In this document: in pieces, positions 16,037 to 24,675 of the stretch
Layout of the letters: every line of letters starts with the position of its first letter
Numbering within the stretch: position 1 is the first letter of the stretch
NCBI RefSeq assembly: GCF_032102965.1
Contig: NZ_CP134880.1
Coordinates: forward strand, 248,001-312,000
Direction of reading: 5' to 3'
DNA: 64,000 nucleotides
From: Demequina capsici
Lineage (GTDB): Bacteria; Actinomycetota; Actinomycetes; Actinomycetales; Demequinaceae
The notes under the pieces: model-generated
Database searches by the model: none
Told to the model about the DNA's origin: nothing
Seen by the model: the letters and a program-made list of their open reading frames with translations, nothing else
Translations under genes and position numbers: made by a program

Positions 16037-16873
16037 ATGCGGGTCTGGATGCGCTTCTGCGTTGCCATCGGCTTCGGAACGCTGGTGCTTGCGGGCTGCG
16101 GGACGGAGTCCGACGCGATAGGGGACAGCTCAGAGCCGACTGCAGCGTCGGCCAACCCGAGCGCGAGCGTGAGCCCCAGCGCCGAGGACCTCGCGGGGAG
16201 CGCCACGCAGGAACCGTCCGGCGCAGCCTCGCCCGGGCAGTCGTCGGTCGAGGCCGCGGCGCTGTCGCCTGACTGCACTGCGGCGGACTACACGGAGAAC
16301 GACATCTACGCCAGCCCCGACGACTGCGCCTTCATCGCGATGACGGTGACGATCACCCCGAGCCTCGCAGCTGCGTACGGTGAGACGGACTGGGCGTGGG
16401 CGGACCCGCTGTTCGAGGCGAGCGACTGGTACTCCTTCTACGGAGCGAAGACTCCGCAGGAGGTCGTCGACGCGGTGGCTCGCGAGCTCGACTCGAGGAT
16501 CCAGGATGGCGAGGTCGACCTCGATCGGGAGCTCTCTGACGGCACCTACCTGTCCGACTACTACTCCGCGGAGGAGTTGGTTCCTTCCCTGACGCTTGAC
16601 GGCGACATCGCGACACTGGCGAGCGGCGTGCTCGAAGCGCCCTTCTTCGTGGCGACCATCGCGGATCCCACGCTCGACGGTGACGTCCTCACGTTGCACA
16701 TCTCGGCGTCCGATCTCGGAGCCGACCGGCTGGTTCTGCGGCTGCCTGCCGACGTGGTCGATACCAACGGCGCGGTGGACGGGAGGACGGTCATCTGGGA
16801 CGACCCTCCGGAGACGATGGTCGTGAGCTTCGCCGGCGTCTCGGGGGATGCGCTGGTGGCGATCACGCCGTGA
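16037..16873 (+). CDS. Secreted lipoprotein of unknown function
   Basis: 278 residues. The ATG at 16037 follows GGGGGAGG and gives a signal peptide ending in the lipobox LAGC (about Cys19). A Ser/Ala/Glu-rich spacer of about 55 residues follows, then an acidic, aromatic domain beginning SPDCTAADYTENDIYASPDDC. The last 100 residues contain LRLPADVVDTNGAVDGRTVIW, which recalls the strand-loop signature of LppM/DUF3153 lipoproteins; this is a weak resemblance. It is convergent with a TetR gene and has no operon partner. Confidence 0.7.
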   Translation: MRVWMRFCVAIGFGTLVLAGCGTESDAIGDSSEPTAASANPSASVSPSAEDLAGSATQEPSGAASPGQSSVEAAALSPDCTAADYTENDIYASPDDCAFIAMTVTITPSLAAAYGETDWAWADPLFEASDWYSFYGAKTPQEVVDAVARELDSRIQDGEVDLDRELSDGTYLSDYYSAEELVPSLTLDGDIATLASGVLEAPFFVATIADPTLDGDVLTLHISASDLGADRLVLRLPADVVDTNGAVDGRTVIWDDPPETMVVSFAGVSGDALVAITP

Positions 16874-16899
16874 GGATCGCCCCGTCGCGCGGTGTGCCG

Positions 16900-17535
16900 C
16901 TACAGGCCGATGTCCGCGTAGCGGCGCAGCTGGTCGCGCACCGCGGCCACGAGGTCCACCGAGTCGGGGTCGAGCAGCCATTGCGGGTCCAGCCCGTCGC
17001 GCAGGCCGGCGATCTGGCCGGCGGCGAGCGGGATGTCCTCGCGAGGGATGCGGAGCAGGCCTCGCGACGCGAGGTCCTCGAGCGCGGCGGTCGCGTGCCC
17101 GCGCACCTCGGAGTACCAGCGGCGCATGTAGCCGTGCGCGGGGTGCGTGGGTGAGAGCGCCTCGGCGGCGATCATGCGGAACATGCGGGTCTCGGGGGCG
17201 TCGACGCCTCGGCTCGCGTCGCGAGCGGCGAGCGCCACGAAGCCTCGCATGAACGTCGCGCCGTCGCCGGCGTCCAGCTCGAACTCGTCGCCGGCGCGGT
17301 GGACAGCTCGGTCGAGCACCGCCTCGAGCAGCGCGGTCTTGTCAGGGAAGTGGTGGAGGACGCCGGTGTGGGACAGGTGCGCGCGGGCGGCGACGTCGCG
17401 GATCGAGGTGCCGTTGAAGCCCTTGTCGGAGAATGCCTCGACCGCGGCGTCGAGGATCTGCTCGCGGCGCAGCGCGGACGCGGCGGCCTGCCGGCTCTCA
17501 CGGCGGCGCACCGTCACGTCGTCTGTCAGTGGCAT
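16900..17535 (-). CDS. TetR-family transcriptional regulator
   Basis: A 211-residue repressor with the N-terminal helix-turn-helix (about residues 21-67): ILDAAVEAFSDKGFNGTSIRDVAARAHLSHTGVLHHFPDKTALLEAVL. The C-terminal ligand domain is unassigned. The ATG at 17535 follows GAGGAGG. It lies directly downstream of the MFS transporter on the same strand, next to the divergent rhamnosidase gene, so it is the natural candidate to control both. A palindromic site is present in their shared promoter region. Confidence 0.88.
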   Translation of the reverse strand: MPLTDDVTVRRRESRQAAASALRREQILDAAVEAFSDKGFNGTSIRDVAARAHLSHTGVLHHFPDKTALLEAVLDRAVHRAGDEFELDAGDGATFMRGFVALAARDASRGVDAPETRMFRMIAAEALSPTHPAHGYMRRWYSEVRGHATAALEDLASRGLLRIPREDIPLAAGQIAGLRDGLDPQWLLDPDSVDLVAAVRDQLRRYADIGL

Positions 17536-17574
17536 CCCTACCTCCTCGGATCCACCCTAATGGCCGGGTGGGCG

Positions 17575-17620
17575 CACGTCGGCCCGGCACCCAGGGTGAG
17601 GCGGGTGCCGGGCCGACGTG
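17575..17620 (-). terminator. Terminator of the MFS transporter gene
   Basis: Perfect 18-bp stem (17575-17592 with 17603-17620) and 10-base loop, only a few bases after the MFS stop and upstream of the TetR gene. Its strength suggests the TetR gene has its own promoter or depends on read-through. Confidence 0.85.
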
Positions 17621-17624
17621 AGGA

Positions 17625-18917
17625 TCAGCGGACGCCGCGGATCGGGATGATGAGGAGCGCGCCGAGCGCGCCGGCCACGGCCGCGGCGAGGAAGAACGCG
17701 GAGAAGTTCTGCGGGTTCTCGGCGGTCGCACCGATCGCGAGCAGCGCCGGGGCGACGGCCGGCACCAGGATGTTCGGGAGCGAGCTGGCCAGGTTCATGA
17801 TGCCGAGGTCCTTCGCCGAGTCCTCCTTGGACGGCAGCACCTGGGTGATGAGCGCGAAGTCCACGGCCAGGTAGATGCCCTGACCCACGCCCATGACGAT
17901 GAGAGCGACCAGGAAGTCGTTGTAGGAGCCCGCCATCACGATCATGACGAGGCCGACCGTGAAGAGCAGCGCGGAGGCCCACACGAACGGCTTGCGGCGG
18001 CCCACCTTGTCGGACACGCGGCCCGTGATGTTGGCGATGATGAAGGCGATGCCACCCGACAGCAGGTTGGCCAGGAAGATCTTGCCGGCCACGTCGACCG
18101 GGTCGATGTGCAGGCCGAGGATCAGGTAGACCGCCATGTACGCGTTGACGGCGGCGATCGCGCAGAACACCGCGAACCGGCTGGCGAAGGCGAGCCCGAA
18201 GTTCGGGTGCTTGACGGGGTTCGTCCAGTACGAGCCGAGGATCTCGCGCACGGAGAACTCCGGTCGCGCCTCCTTGGCCAGCGGATCGTCCTTCAGCACG
18301 AACGCGAACGCGAGCAGTGCGAGCGCGCCGAGAGCCGCGGGAGCCATGATCATGAGCGTGATGTTCGGCGAGAACAGGGATCCGATCCAGAGGCCGATCA
18401 CCGCGCCTGCGACTCCTGCGACGCCGAACAGCGCTGAGGCGGGGCCGCGCTTCTCGGGTGAGAACTGGTCGGGGACCGACGATCCCAGGGCCGTGAACGC
18501 GGCGATCTGGCCGATCCCCATGACGACCCAGCCGGCGGTGAGGGTCGCGGTGCTGGTCGCGGCGAGCACGAGCGCGGCTCCCGCGAGCAGCAGCGCCGCT
18601 CCGGCGATGAGGTAGGGGCGGCGGCGCCCGAAGCGGCCCGCGGTGCGGTCGCTCAGGCGGCCCGTCACGGGGAATGCGATGAGTGCGGCGATGCCGGTGA
18701 AGAGGCTGGCGACGGAGATGATCGTGGTGGCGTTGTCGGCGTCGATGGCCGTGGCTTGGAGGGGCATCGTCAGGATGCCCACGGAGAGGATCGAGCTCAT
18801 CAGCAGCACCGAGGCGAGGCCGAGCGAGATGAGGAAGCCGACGCCGGGGTTGCGGAACTCGGGGGTCGGAGCCTTCTGCTCCTCGCCGGGCGTCGTGTCG
18901 ACGTTCGACATGGTCAT
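17625..18917 (-). CDS. MFS sugar transporter (rhamnoside locus)
   Basis: A 430-residue major-facilitator protein with 12 predicted helices. The cytoplasmic loop between helices 2 and 3 reads GRLSDRTAGRFGRRRPYLIAG, the form seen in sugar:proton symporters related to the SLC45/sucrose group. The second-half equivalent is GRVSDKVGRRKPFVWAS. The ATG at 18917 follows AAAGGTG; longer readings to 19160 run into the promoter region. It is divergent from the alpha-L-rhamnosidase gene, so uptake of rhamnose-containing oligosaccharides or glycosides is inferred. Confidence 0.85.
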   Translation of the reverse strand: MTMSNVDTTPGEEQKAPTPEFRNPGVGFLISLGLASVLLMSSILSVGILTMPLQATAIDADNATTIISVASLFTGIAALIAFPVTGRLSDRTAGRFGRRRPYLIAGAALLLAGAALVLAATSTATLTAGWVVMGIGQIAAFTALGSSVPDQFSPEKRGPASALFGVAGVAGAVIGLWIGSLFSPNITLMIMAPAALGALALLAFAFVLKDDPLAKEARPEFSVREILGSYWTNPVKHPNFGLAFASRFAVFCAIAAVNAYMAVYLILGLHIDPVDVAGKIFLANLLSGGIAFIIANITGRVSDKVGRRKPFVWASALLFTVGLVMIVMAGSYNDFLVALIVMGVGQGIYLAVDFALITQVLPSKEDSAKDLGIMNLASSLPNILVPAVAPALLAIGATAENPQNFSAFFLAAAVAGALGALLIIPIRGVR

Positions 18918-19000
18918 CGTCAAGCACCTTTGCTCTTCTGGGGGCTCATCGTTGAACCCGTGTGGTGGTGAAGGTAGCACCGTTGCCGACCAGTTGTAAA

Positions 19001-19015
19001 GTGATAGTGTTTCAC
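19001..19015. promoter_or_regulatory. Palindromic operator candidate between MFS and rhamnosidase genes
   Basis: GTGATAGTGTTTCAC (GTGA/TCAC ends) lies in the 139-bp divergent promoter region, 84 bp before the MFS start and 42 bp before the rhamnosidase start. Likely bound by the local TetR regulator; inferred from position and symmetry. Confidence 0.5.
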
Positions 19016-19056
19016 GTGGTAGACAGACCATCGCCCCAGTCAAGGAGGACCTCGCG

Positions 19057-21450
19057 ATGACGATGACGGCACCGCTTCCGCACACCGAGACGGTGGCACG
19101 CGCACTCGACGGCGCCACATGGGTGAGCCCGCACGAACCCGAGATCGCGCCCGCAGGCAAGCGGCCGGCCTACCTCCTCCGGACGTCCTTCACCTGGCAG
19201 CCCGTCGATGCCCCGGTGACGCTCGCCGCCACCGCGCACGGCATCTACGAGGCCTTCGTCAACGGTGTCCGGGTGGGCGACGAGGAGCTCGCACCCGGCT
19301 TCACCGAGTACCGCGCCCAGCTCGAGGTGTCCCGCCACGACATCACGTCGCTCATGCGGCCGGGGACGAACACCGTCGCGTTCCTGCTCTCCGACGGCTG
19401 GTACCGCGGACGCCACGGCTTCGAGCGCCGCGCCGATGGGTGGGGAGACCGCACCGCCCTGCTCGCCGCCGTGACCCAGCAGGGCGCCGACGCGCCGCTC
19501 GCCGCGACGGGACCCGCGTGGGAGTCGCGTCCCAGCCATGTCGTGAGGGCCGACCTCATGGATGGCCAGGCCGTCGACATGCGACAGCTCGACCCGGCGT
19601 GGTTCCTGGGCGGGGGCGAAGGATTCGCGCCCGTCGCGCCCGTCGCGCGCGGCGACGCCGGCACCGCGCGGCTCGTCCCGCCGTCCGCACCCCCCGTCCG
19701 CCGCATCGAGGAGCTCGCGCCCACGGCCGTGACCCGGCCCCGCGCCGGCACCGTCGTCCTGGACCTGGGCCAGAACATCAACGGCTGGATGCGGCTCACC
19801 GACCTGGGGCCCGCCGGCACGCGGCTGGTGCTCACCCACGGCGAGACGCTCGACGCCGACGGGGTGGTCACGACCGAGCACCTGCGCGCCTTCCAGTTCT
19901 CCACAGGCACGCTGCTCGACGCCGGCCAGGTGGACGAGGTCATCAGCGCGGGACGTGCGGGTGACGTCTTCGAGCCGCGCCACACCACCCACGGCTTCCG
20001 GTACGTGCAGATCGACGGCGTGCCCGCCATCCTCGACCTCTCCGGCGCCCGCGGCATCGTCGTGCACTGCGACCTGGCCCGCACGGGCGAGTTCGCATGC
20101 TCCGACCCGCAGCTCGACCGCCTGCACGAGGTGGTGCGGTGGAGCATGCGCGGCAACGTGTGCGCCGTGCCCACGGACTGCCCGCAGCGCGAGCGCTCGG
20201 GCTTCACGGGCGACTGGCAGGTCTTCGTCGCCACGGGGGCGCTGCTCGCCGACGTGGAGCTGTTCTCGCGCAGATGGCTCCGCGACCTCGCGGCGGACCA
20301 GTGGGACGACGGGCGCGTCCCCACCGTCGTCCCCAACCCTGCAGGCCCCCAGCCGTCGGGCATCGCGTTCGAGGACATGTCGGCGGGCTCCGCCGGCTGG
20401 GGCGACGCGGCGGCACTCGTGCCGTGGGAACTGTGGCGCGCATACGGCGACGCCGAGGCGCTCGCGGAGCATCTGCCCACCGCGGTGAGGTGGGTCCGCT
20501 ACGCCGCCGCCAGCGCCGCGGGCGGACGCCACCCGGACCGCGTCGCGTCGCGTCCCGAGCCCCAGGCGCATGAGACGTTCCTGTGGGACACCGGCTTCCA
20601 CTTCGGCGAATGGCTCGAGCCCGGCGTGCCGCCTCACCCCGACCCGACCGTCGACCACGGCATCGTCGCCACCGCGTTCCTGCACCGGTCCGCGCACCTC
20701 ACCGCGGTCATGGCGGCCTTCGTCGGGGACGACGACGCGGCGGCGGAGTGCCGGCGCATCGCCGACGGCGCGCTCGCCGCGTGGCGCGCCGAGTACCTGT
20801 GCACGGACGGCACCCTCACGGAGGAGACCCAGGCGCACTACGTGCGTGCGCTCGCATTCGGGCTGGTCCCTGAGGACCTCCGAGCCGCGACGGCGGCCCG
20901 CCTCGCCGAGCTCGTGGCGCAGGCGGACTGGCACCTGGGCACGGGCTTCCTCGCCACCGGCCTGCTGCTGCAGGCGCTCGCGGACCACGGCCAGGTCCAC
21001 GCCGCATTCCGGCTGCTGACCAGCACGGGGCATCCGTCCTGGCTCGGCATGCTCGACGCGGGTGCGACCACGATGTGGGAGTGGTGGGACGGCGTCGACG
21101 CCGACGGCCGCGCGCGCGGATCGCTCAACCACTACTCCAAGGGCGCCGTCGCATCGTTCCTGCACACGCACGTTGCGGGCCTACGCCTGCCCGACGAGCC
21201 GGCGCCCGGGCAGGAAGGGTACAGGCGCGTCGTCGTCCAGCCGATCCCCGGCCCGACGCTGACGTCCGCCTCCAGCGTCCTGGAGACGCGCCAGGGGCGC
21301 ATCGCCGTCGCGTGGACCATCGAGGACGGGACGTTCCGCCTGGAGGTGGACCTGCCCGACGGCGTCGAGGCCCAGGTGCTCCGGCCTGACGGTGCATTCA
21401 GTGAGGTGCGCGGCGGCGCGCACACGTTCGCGTGCGCCGCCGGGAGGTGA
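19057..21450 (+). CDS. Alpha-L-rhamnosidase, GH78
   Basis: A 797-residue inverting glycosidase releasing terminal L-rhamnose from plant glycosides or polysaccharides. Domains in order: an N-terminal beta-sandwich with IYEAFVNGVRVGDEELAPGFTEY (about residues 68-90) and LSDGWYRGR; the Bac_rhamnosid region with LDLGQNINGWMRL; then the (alpha/alpha)6 catalytic domain. The latter holds DCPQRERSGFTGDWQVF (about 373-389), containing the Asp/Glu residues that act as acid and contacts, and WDTGFHFGEWLEPG further on. The C-terminal beta-sandwich follows LNHYSKGAVASFLHTHVAGL. No signal peptide is seen, so it probably acts in the cytoplasm on imported glycosides. Confidence 0.93.
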   Translation: MTMTAPLPHTETVARALDGATWVSPHEPEIAPAGKRPAYLLRTSFTWQPVDAPVTLAATAHGIYEAFVNGVRVGDEELAPGFTEYRAQLEVSRHDITSLMRPGTNTVAFLLSDGWYRGRHGFERRADGWGDRTALLAAVTQQGADAPLAATGPAWESRPSHVVRADLMDGQAVDMRQLDPAWFLGGGEGFAPVAPVARGDAGTARLVPPSAPPVRRIEELAPTAVTRPRAGTVVLDLGQNINGWMRLTDLGPAGTRLVLTHGETLDADGVVTTEHLRAFQFSTGTLLDAGQVDEVISAGRAGDVFEPRHTTHGFRYVQIDGVPAILDLSGARGIVVHCDLARTGEFACSDPQLDRLHEVVRWSMRGNVCAVPTDCPQRERSGFTGDWQVFVATGALLADVELFSRRWLRDLAADQWDDGRVPTVVPNPAGPQPSGIAFEDMSAGSAGWGDAAALVPWELWRAYGDAEALAEHLPTAVRWVRYAAASAAGGRHPDRVASRPEPQAHETFLWDTGFHFGEWLEPGVPPHPDPTVDHGIVATAFLHRSAHLTAVMAAFVGDDDAAAECRRIADGALAAWRAEYLCTDGTLTEETQAHYVRALAFGLVPEDLRAATAARLAELVAQADWHLGTGFLATGLLLQALADHGQVHAAFRLLTSTGHPSWLGMLDAGATTMWEWWDGVDADGRARGSLNHYSKGAVASFLHTHVAGLRLPDEPAPGQEGYRRVVVQPIPGPTLTSASSVLETRQGRIAVAWTIEDGTFRLEVDLPDGVEAQVLRPDGAFSEVRGGAHTFACAAGR

Positions 21451-21550
21451 CCGACGTGCGACGTCCCGCGTCACGTCCGAGTGACATAGGTCCCGAGACA
21501 TGGAGGGTGGTGAGGGTGTTAACCTGACGGCCGAGCGAGAGCTCTTGACA

Positions 21551-21583
21551 GGGTTGTAACCCGCCATCGATGTGGGGCAAGGC
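21551..21583 (+). promoter_or_regulatory. Ribonucleic antiterminator (RAT) for the BglG/LicT protein
   Basis: The segment GGGTTGTAAC (21551-21560) through GGGGCAAGGC (21574-21583) has the typical RAT form: a GGxTTGTxAC left arm and a GGGCAAxxCC right arm making an interrupted stem-loop. Its 3' end runs into the left arm of the adjacent terminator, so the two structures exclude each other. This is the known mechanism of LicT/BglG control, and a BglG-type gene lies 2.1 kb downstream. Confidence 0.88.
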
Positions 21584-21617
21584 CTGAGACGCAGTCATGC
21601 GTCTCAGGTCTTTTTTT
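21583..21617 (+). terminator. Conditional intrinsic terminator upstream of the beta-glucoside PTS
   Basis: Perfect 11-bp stem CCTGAGACGCA / TGCGTCTCAGG with loop GTCA, followed by a run of seven T. This is the best U-tract terminator in the window. It lies 45 bases upstream of the PTS start and overlaps the RAT, so it should be skipped when the antiterminator protein binds. Confidence 0.93.
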
Positions 21618-21661
21618 GTGCCCGCACGCCGGTGGCCACCGCCAAGAAGGAGAGAACCAGC

Positions 21662-23689
21662 ATGACGTCCGCAACGACGCGTGACAGGGCAGAGGAGATC
21701 GTGGCCGCCATCGGTGGCCCAGAGAACGTCCTCAGCCTCACCCACTGTGCGACCCGCCTGCGCTTCGAGCTGAAGGACGCGTCGGTCGTGGACCGCGCAG
21801 CCATCGAGAAGGTGCCGGGCGTGATGGGAGCGGTGCCGCAGTCCGGCGACCGCTACCAGGTGGTCGTGGGTGGTGCCGTGCAGTCCGTGTACACCCAGAT
21901 CATCCACCTGCCCTCGATGAAGGGTGTCGGGTCAGGTCAGTCCGACGCCGACGTCAAGGCCGCGGCGCGCTCGAAGGCCCGAGGCAAGGTCGCGTGGCTC
22001 GACGCGTTCTTCGAGTACCTGTCCGACTCGTTCCGCCCGCTCCTGGGCGTGCTGCTGGGCGCCTCGCTGATCATCGCGTTCACCGCCGTGCTCGACGCGC
22101 TGGGTGTGGTCGACTTCCGCGCCGCCGACAAGTCCGCCGGCTGGGTGTTCGTCGACGCGATGTGGCGCGCGGTGTTCTACTTCCTGCCGATCATGGTCGC
22201 CTACAACGCCGCCAAGAAGCTCAACATCGACCCATGGGTCGGCGCCACCGTCATGGGTGCGCTCATGACGCCCAACTTCATCAGCCTGTCGGATCCGACA
22301 GCCTTCGCGGACACGGTCTGCACGACCAACGCGACCCTGGGCACGCAGTCCTGCGTCGCGGACATCTTCGGGATCCCGCTGCAGCTCAACGACTACGGCG
22401 GCCAGGTGTTCGTGCCGCTGATCATGGTCGCGGTGCTCGCGCTGGTCTACAAGGGTCTCAAGCGGATCTTCCCTGAGAACATCCAGATGGTCTTCGTGCC
22501 GTTCTTCTCGATGGTCGTCATGATCCCGGTGACCGCGTTCCTCATCGGCCCGCTCGGCATCTGGCTCGGCTCGGGCCTCGGCAGCGGCCTCGCCTGGCTG
22601 AACGGCAACGCCCCCATCGCGTTCGCCATCCTCATCCCGCTGCTGTACCCGTTCCTGGTCCCGCTCGGCCTGCACTGGCCGCTCAACGCGCTGATGCTCA
22701 TGAACATCGGCACGCTCGGGTACGACTTCATCCAGGGCCCCATGGGCGCGTGGAACTTCGCATGCTTCGGCGCCACCGCCGGTGTGCTGTTCCTGTCCTG
22801 GCGTGACAAGGACGTGCAGATGCGGCAGACCGCGACGGGTGCGCTCGCGGCAGGTCTGCTGGGAGGCATCTCCGAGCCGTCGCTGTACGGCATCCACCTG
22901 CGCTTCAAGCGGATCTACCCGCGCATGCTCGTCGGCTGCCTCACCGGTGGTCTGATCATCGGCATCTTCGGTGGTGTCAACACCAGCGTCTTCGCCTTCA
23001 CCTCGGTGCTGACGATTCCCGTGTTCTCGCCGATGCCGCTCTACGCGATCGCCGTCGCAGCGGCGTTCGCGGTGTCGATGACGCTCGTCATCATCTCCGA
23101 CTACCGCACGCCCGAGCAGAAGGCCGAGGCTGCCGCAGCGCGCCTGCAGGCTGAGGCGGACCTCGCGCTCGAGGCCGCCGGGACCGGCGCCGACGCTCCT
23201 GCCGCCGCAGCGGAGTCTGCCCCGACCGCCGCGGTGCTCGCCCCGCTGGCCGGCACGATCGTGCCGCTCGCCGAGGTGGCGGACCCGGTGTTCTCCGCCA
23301 AGGCGCTCGGCGACGGTGTAGGCGTCGCGCCGGCCGACGACGCCGCCGTGCTCGAGATCGTCGCACCGGTCAGCGGCACGGTGGTCACGCTGCCGGACAG
23401 CCTCCACGCGTACGGCATCAGGACGGACGACGCCGTCGAGGTGCTGGTGCACGTCGGCATCGACACGGTGAAGATGGCGGGAGCGGGCTTCACCTCCGCC
23501 GTCGCCATGAACCACCATGTCACCGCCGGCCAGGTGCTCGGCACCGTCGACGTGGCGGCCGTGCGTGCCGCCGGATACGACGCGACCGCACTGGTGACGG
23601 TCATCAACACGGCGTCGATGTCCGAGGTGGCACCGCGACCCGCAGGGGATGTGGCCCCTGGCGATGTCGTGGTCGACGTGGTTCCCTGA
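21662..23689 (+). CDS. PTS beta-glucoside-specific EIIBCA component
   Basis: Imports and phosphorylates a beta-glucoside. The 675-residue fusion has domains in the order B-C-A. EIIB (about 1-90) has the phosphorylated Cys in LTHCATRLRFEL. EIIC (about 105-470) has ten or so membrane helices. EIIA (about 520-675) has the receiver His in VEVLVHVGIDTVKM. An Ala-rich linker joins C to A. The ATG at 21662 follows AAGAAGGAGAG; the frame opening at 21572 runs through the terminator. No phospho-beta-glucosidase gene follows immediately, although a GH1 enzyme lies 6.4 kb downstream. Confidence 0.95.
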   Translation: MTSATTRDRAEEIVAAIGGPENVLSLTHCATRLRFELKDASVVDRAAIEKVPGVMGAVPQSGDRYQVVVGGAVQSVYTQIIHLPSMKGVGSGQSDADVKAAARSKARGKVAWLDAFFEYLSDSFRPLLGVLLGASLIIAFTAVLDALGVVDFRAADKSAGWVFVDAMWRAVFYFLPIMVAYNAAKKLNIDPWVGATVMGALMTPNFISLSDPTAFADTVCTTNATLGTQSCVADIFGIPLQLNDYGGQVFVPLIMVAVLALVYKGLKRIFPENIQMVFVPFFSMVVMIPVTAFLIGPLGIWLGSGLGSGLAWLNGNAPIAFAILIPLLYPFLVPLGLHWPLNALMLMNIGTLGYDFIQGPMGAWNFACFGATAGVLFLSWRDKDVQMRQTATGALAAGLLGGISEPSLYGIHLRFKRIYPRMLVGCLTGGLIIGIFGGVNTSVFAFTSVLTIPVFSPMPLYAIAVAAAFAVSMTLVIISDYRTPEQKAEAAAARLQAEADLALEAAGTGADAPAAAAESAPTAAVLAPLAGTIVPLAEVADPVFSAKALGDGVGVAPADDAAVLEIVAPVSGTVVTLPDSLHAYGIRTDDAVEVLVHVGIDTVKMAGAGFTSAVAMNHHVTAGQVLGTVDVAAVRAAGYDATALVTVINTASMSEVAPRPAGDVAPGDVVVDVVP

Positions 23690-23739
23690 GAGTCTGGTCC
23701 ACCAGGTCCTGACCGTCCACTCACCGAGCGGCCTTCCCG

Positions 23740-24570
23740 ATGAACATCCTGCGCGTCTTCAACAACAACGTGGTCCTCGCCCGTGAGGACGACGGCACCG
23801 AGGTGATCCTCACCGGCTGGGGCCTGGGCTACCAGACCCGGCCGGGGGAGCCCGTGGACCCCGCCAAGATCGCACGCACCTTCCGTCCGGTCGACGACCA
23901 GGACCCGGACCGGATGGCCGCACAGCTGGCGGGGCTGCCCACGGAGCACGTGCAGATCGTCGGGCAGGCGCTCGTCGCTGCCGGGTTGGCCCGCCTCGCG
24001 GCCAACCCGGCGGTGGTGGTCGCCATGGCCGACCACGTCGGGTCCGCCCTGAGTCGGGCTGCGTCCGGGCAGGCTCTGGAGTACCCGCTGCTGGCTGAGG
24101 TGTCACACCTGTATGCGGAGGAGTACGCGCAAGGGCAGGCGCTCGTCGAGCAGATCAACGAGCGTGTCGAGGTTCCGCTGCCGGCCTCGGAGGCCGTCGG
24201 CCTGACCCTGCATCTCGTGAATGCCGGCTTCTCAGCCGGCGACCTGTCCTACAGCTACAAGATGACCGGGCTGATCCAGCAGTTCCTCGACGTCATCAGC
24301 CAGCAGTTCGGGCGCGAGCTCGACGTGGGCAGCGTGAACGTCGGTCGGTTCATCACCCACCTGCGCTACCTGTTCGTGCGTATCCACCAGCGGCGGCAGC
24401 TTCTCGATCAGAGGCACTCCGCCGTCGGGGCGGCGATCCGCGACAACTACCCGGAGGCGGCGCGGTGCGCCGATCTGCTGGGATCCCTCGTCGCGCTGCG
24501 CCTCGACGCCACGCTCACCGAGGACGAGCTGTCCTACCTGGCCCTGCACGTCGCCCGCGTCACGGCCTGA
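23740..24570 (+). CDS. BglG/LicT-family transcriptional antiterminator
   Basis: A 276-residue regulator. The N-terminal RNA-binding domain (about 1-56) starts MNILRVFNNNVVLAREDDGTEVILTGWGLGYQ; two PTS regulation domains follow. Phosphorylatable His residues are HLYAEEY and HLVNAGF in PRD1 and THLRYLFVRIHQRR plus ALHVARV in PRD2. When inducer flows through the PTS the protein binds the RAT and prevents termination upstream of the EIIBCA gene. The gap to the PTS gene is 50 bp. Its own synthesis is thus probably part of the loop. Confidence 0.94.
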   Translation: MNILRVFNNNVVLAREDDGTEVILTGWGLGYQTRPGEPVDPAKIARTFRPVDDQDPDRMAAQLAGLPTEHVQIVGQALVAAGLARLAANPAVVVAMADHVGSALSRAASGQALEYPLLAEVSHLYAEEYAQGQALVEQINERVEVPLPASEAVGLTLHLVNAGFSAGDLSYSYKMTGLIQQFLDVISQQFGRELDVGSVNVGRFITHLRYLFVRIHQRRQLLDQRHSAVGAAIRDNYPEAARCADLLGSLVALRLDATLTEDELSYLALHVARVTA

Positions 24571-24626
24571 CCCGTCCGGCGCGCGCCTGCTGTGCCCATG
24601 CCTGGGCCTCGGCGGGCTCTGTTCGG

Positions 24627-24662
24627 CGGCAGATTCTAGAGAACCATGGCGGCAGATTCCGA
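24627..24662. repeat. Two 23-bp-spaced iteron-like repeats beside DUF4143 gene 1
   Basis: CGGCAGATTCTAG at 24627 and CGGCAGATTCCGA at 24650 start exactly 23 bp apart. The second is part of GGCGGCAGATTCCGACTTCG, which is repeated identically next to the second ATPase gene. They fill most of the 105-bp gap between the antiterminator gene and the 3' end of the first ATPase gene. Confidence 0.85.
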
Positions 24663-24675
24663 CTTCGCCCCGCGC

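Noticed and set aside
19012..21171. Minus-strand 719-codon frame opposite the rhamnosidase gene
   Set aside because: Antisense shadow without recognisable domain; the plus-strand GH78 enzyme is complete and matches its family.
21545..21550. TTGACA as a -35 box for the beta-glucoside PTS
   Set aside because: It lies immediately before the RAT, so transcription from it would begin within the RAT/terminator and lose the switch. The real promoter must be further upstream.
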